From Numida meleagris (taxonomy: Eukaryota; Chordata; Aves; Galliformes; Numididae): DNA of 64,000 nt. Under the pieces are notes generated by a model. That model was not told where the DNA came from. It made no database searches and saw only the letters and a list, made by a program, of their open reading frames with translations. Shown here piece by piece: positions 61,357 to 64,000 of this stretch. Each line of letters begins with the position of its first letter. Position 1 is the first letter of the stretch. The stretch covers positions 29,037,226-29,101,225 of the forward strand of contig NC_034411.1 in the NCBI RefSeq assembly GCF_002078875.1, in the 5' to 3' direction. A program made the translations under genes and the position numbers.

Positions 61357-61860
61357 GGATGACAGCAGACCCGCAGCCGGCCGTACGGGAGCGGCGCGGC
61401 TACCGGCGGCGGAACCCGAGCAGCCGCATCCCTTCGGGCTCCGCGGGGCGAGGGCGGGGGCTGGGGAGGGGCCGGCCGGGCTCAGCCTCCTTCCGCCCCG
61501 GCTTCTTCTGCCCCGCGGGCAGCGGTGGTAGCAGCGGTAGCTATGGGGGCGGCGGTGGGGCAGCGGAGGCGCTGGGGGGTGCCGGTGTTGCTGCTCGCCT
61601 ATCTAGGCTACGTGGGGCTGGGGGCTGGCGTGCTGCAGGCGCTGGAGAGGCCGGCCGAGGTGCGGGCTGCCCGGCGGCTCCTCCAGCAGCGCTGGGAGCT
61701 GCTCGCCAACCACACCTGCCTGCGGGGGCCCGCCCTGCAGCGGCTCATCCAGGTGAGCTCCGGGCTGCCCGAGCATCCGCTCGTACAAGGGCTTTTCCAC
61801 GTCGCCGCTGTCCTCGCAGGAATTGTGGCGTTTGCTGGTTTGTAGGTGATGTGTCCTGCG
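61357..61860 (+). promoter_or_regulatory. KCNK17: CpG island / presumed KCNK17 promoter and 5' UTR
   Basis: This stretch of about 500 bp is sharply GC-rich and dense in CpG, unlike the AT-rich flanks. It contains GC-box-like runs (GGGCGGGGG near 61450-61460) and CGGCGG clusters, and it covers the KCNK17 start codon. I infer promoter and transcription-start function from position and composition. No TATA box is evident. Confidence 0.75.
61543..61752 (+). CDS. KCNK17: KCNK17 (TALK-2) exon 1, partial gene
   Basis: This exon holds the first 70 codons of a second TALK-type K2P channel. The ATG at 61543 is in a strong context (G at -3, G at +4) and is the first in-frame ATG; an upstream GTG is not a likely start. 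The sequence has an Arg-rich N-terminus (GQRRRW), M1 at about residues 13-31 (VPVLLLAYLGYVGLGAGVL) and a cap helix with Arg-rich RAARRLLQQRWELL. NHTCLRGPAL follows, with cap Cys59 and an NHT sequon. The exon ends ATCCAG|GTGAGC. WELL-N-TCL--PAL--LI fits KCNK17 as I recall it in human, better than KCNK16 or KCNK5. The very high GC is normal for a CpG-island first exon. No further exon was recognised before the window ends. Confidence 0.88.
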
Positions 61861-64000
61861 GTGGGTACCTGGGGTTAATGGCAGGGAGCTCTGGTTCGCT
61901 GTTGAATTCATTAAGTATAAATTGTATGGACCCTCTGGCATCTTACAAGTGATAAATTCCAATGGCTTTGGCGTGGTATGTTTAATTCGTTGTTATAATT
62001 GATTTTTTTTTTCCTGACGTTCTGTTCCTTAATTAAGGGGAAATGGAAAAATCCTGATAAGGAGCCACCTGAGTCGCATTGAAAAAGATTCTGAGAACAT
62101 GTGCAGGGCGACTGTAGTACATAAAGTTGGACCAAATGCAATCTCACTGAAGTTCAAGTAGCTATGTTTTATGATGGAGAAATGCACAAAATGGGATAGA
62201 AGTTTTTTGCTGCCTTCTATATACAAGATTGAAGGGGACTAAACGTTTACACAAACCCTTCCAGTTTTGGAAGTGCTGGCAGTTGATTGTGTACTGCTTA
62301 TTTTTGTCTCTGTCGAACTCAGATAGGCACTGGTGGGGGAAAAAGGTAAGGGGGAGGGTGTAAGCAGTGCTTGGTGGTGGCTGGAATCATCGTGGCTGGT
62401 CATGAGAGCTCAAAGGACCTGAAATCCTAAAATATAAGTATTTACACTTTTTTTTTTCTCCAGAAGAGAAAAATAAAAAATAATAGCCATCCAATAGATA
62501 ACTTTGTCAGGAGTTTTGCTAACGCCCCAGCAGACAAAATTGTGCCAATACCTATGTCTCATCCTTTGACTTTCTGGGCGCTAAATTCTCTCAAGCAGTC
62601 AGTAGTAGAGTGAAGATGCAATATGATCTTGGTCCCTTGAAAGCTACCATGGTATCTACTCTTATTGTTTGTACTGTGTTCTGTGTACAGCCTCAAGTGT
62701 AGGATGTAAATAGTCTTTTGAAATATTTTGTCAGAGAGAAGTGAGAAATACATCAAGAGCAGACCAGCCTGGAGTTCCATAGAGACAGGTGGAAGCTGAG
62801 TTTAGTTCAGCACTGGCACACAGAGCAGTGAGCATGGCCCTGCTCTGGGGCTGCGGGGGGCTTCCCTTGGTGAATGACAGCAACACAGTAATGGCAGTGG
62901 AGAGAAGGTGACTACAACTGAATAGGCAACAAGGTCCTTTCAATGGCATTCTCATGGGTGTTTCCCTGCAGGATGACCTCTACTAATTCTTAGTACTGTC
63001 TTGTAGTCATGTGAATAAGAGAACCATGGAATCCCTTCAGATGATCTATTGCTTTAATGTGTCATGTCAGTGTTTAATTGTGACCTGAGCAATCTGGATG
63101 AGGAAGGTAAAAGGGAGTTTGGTTTCATTTTTGTGTTTGTGCATGCCTACATGCTTTGAGAAACCATACCCTGTTTGAATGGCTTCGTGTGTTATTTTTA
63201 ATAACTTTCACAGTGAGAGATTAATCCACAGGATTGCCCATTTTCCTGTACTCTTTTCTAACTTCCTGTGTGGCATTGCTTATTTATGCTAAGTGTGCTC
63301 AAAAAATGAATTTTTGTGTGTGTGCAGTGAATTGCTTAATACAGGCGATGTCATTACTAACCCTCTTCAAATAACAAACTTGTATTCTAGGTACACTGAT
63401 GATTGTTTGCCAATAGAGAAGGCATATAAAGAGTGTGGAAACATAGAGCACTGAGTAAAATTTAATTGCTTTGACATTACAGGCAGTTCATCATTATTTT
63501 TTTTAGCCTGCTAGATAATTCTGAAATCCATGTTTACTTTAAAGTGCATAGGAGCCAATATAGAATAAAATCCCGGTTTGCCAAAGCAATGTGCAAACAT
63601 CATTTTATAACCTGTTTATCACTTAGTTCCTAGTTACCATCCACAATTGGAGGTCTGCTCCTCTAGCCCTTGCGTAGACAGAGCTCCTGCTTTGGGGAGC
63701 TGACATGAGAGTGTGCTGTGAGGATGGGCAGGAAGAAAGGTGAAGGCAACCAAACCATGCAGCGAGAGATAGACAGTGAGTTCTTTCCTTGTGACTTCCA
63801 TGGCTCACGTCTTTCTGGGTCAGAAGCAATTTTCTAGTTAGTAAAACAAAAGACAGAAGGAGTTGGAGATAGCAGACGAACAACAAATGGAGGGAAAATG
63901 TGCTGGCGCAGTGTGCCACTTCAGTAGTGGTGGGACCCTGCTTCCCGCAGCTTTTTTCTGTCTGGCTCTTCCCCTGCTGGATTCTGTAGTTCTGCATTTT
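61753..64000 (+). other. KCNK17: KCNK17 intron 1 (partial)
   Basis: The GC-rich island fades by about 61860 and the rest is ordinary intronic sequence. I searched for the K2P exon 2 pattern (WEL-SFFF--TTIG) and did not see it, so exon 2 should lie past 64000. A 124-codon minus-strand ORF at 63623-63997 has no family features. Confidence 0.65.

Noticed and set aside
61543..61752. KCNK5 as an alternative identity for the partial channel exon
   Set aside because: RRRW...LLLAYLGYVGLGAGVL and WELLANHTCL resemble KCNK17 rather than the short KCNK5 N-terminus, and KCNK17 is the expected next gene after KCNK16.
61101..61952. 283-codon + strand ORF across the KCNK17 CpG island
   Set aside because: It is a GC-rich shadow frame (Ala/Gly/Arg runs) overlapping the real KCNK17 exon in another frame. 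No family features and no splice support.
61603..61962. 119-codon minus-strand ORF over KCNK17 exon 1
   Set aside because: Antisense shadow of the coding exon in GC-rich sequence.
1..64000. CRISPR array, operon, phage or tRNA genes
   Set aside because: No regularly spaced repeats and no compact same-strand ORF series; the base composition and introns are those of a vertebrate nuclear genome. No tRNA cloverleaf was noticed, though this was not computed.

Overview
The window reads as vertebrate nuclear DNA from a bird, most likely a galliform such as chicken. It is AT-rich and intron-dominated. It carries several 3' fragments of CR1 LINEs with the typical ATTCTATGATTCT-type tail, three internally deleted mariner elements of the chicken Galluhop type, and two solo LTRs of one endogenous retroviral family. 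There are no bacterial-style gene arrays and no CRISPR.

Three genes lie head-to-tail on the + strand. (1) The last seven recognisable coding exons of KIF6 (kinesin-9 family) run from 15202 to the stop codon at 44195-44197. They give about 193 residues of the C-terminal coiled-coil and tail, and every junction is phase-compatible. The motor-domain exons must lie upstream of the window. (2) KCNK16 (TALK-1 two-pore-domain K+ channel) is complete in five coding exons from 49110 to 56301 and encodes 294 aa, with pore motifs TTIGYGN and TIGFGD. (3) The first coding exon of KCNK17 (TALK-2) at 61543-61752 sits in a CpG island; its remaining exons are beyond the right edge. The order KIF6 > KCNK16 > KCNK17 in one orientation is the order known at human 6p21, which supports the calls.

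Layout: 1-15201 is KIF6 intron with one CR1, an AT microsatellite and a protein-like minus-strand ORF with splice-like signals. 15202-44197 holds the KIF6 tail exons, separated by introns that carry CR1 copies, a Galluhop MITE, a solo LTR (18758-19286, TSD ATAGG) and a perfect 21-bp hairpin. 44198-49109 is the KIF6-KCNK16 spacer, with a truncated Galluhop copy and two neighbouring palindromes. 49110-56301 is KCNK16, whose last intron holds an antisense solo LTR (55473-55977, TSD CTTAC). 56302-61542 is the spacer to KCNK17, with a third Galluhop copy and a CR1. 61753-64000 is KCNK17 intron 1.

Functionally, the two channels are a tandem-duplicated TALK pair of background K+ channels. KIF6 is an unrelated motor protein linked to cilia and flagella by family knowledge. 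I found no convincing undescribed multi-gene system. The most unusual items are structural: hairpins and palindromes, the inverted solo-LTR pair, and possible minus-strand exons inside the KIF6 intron.
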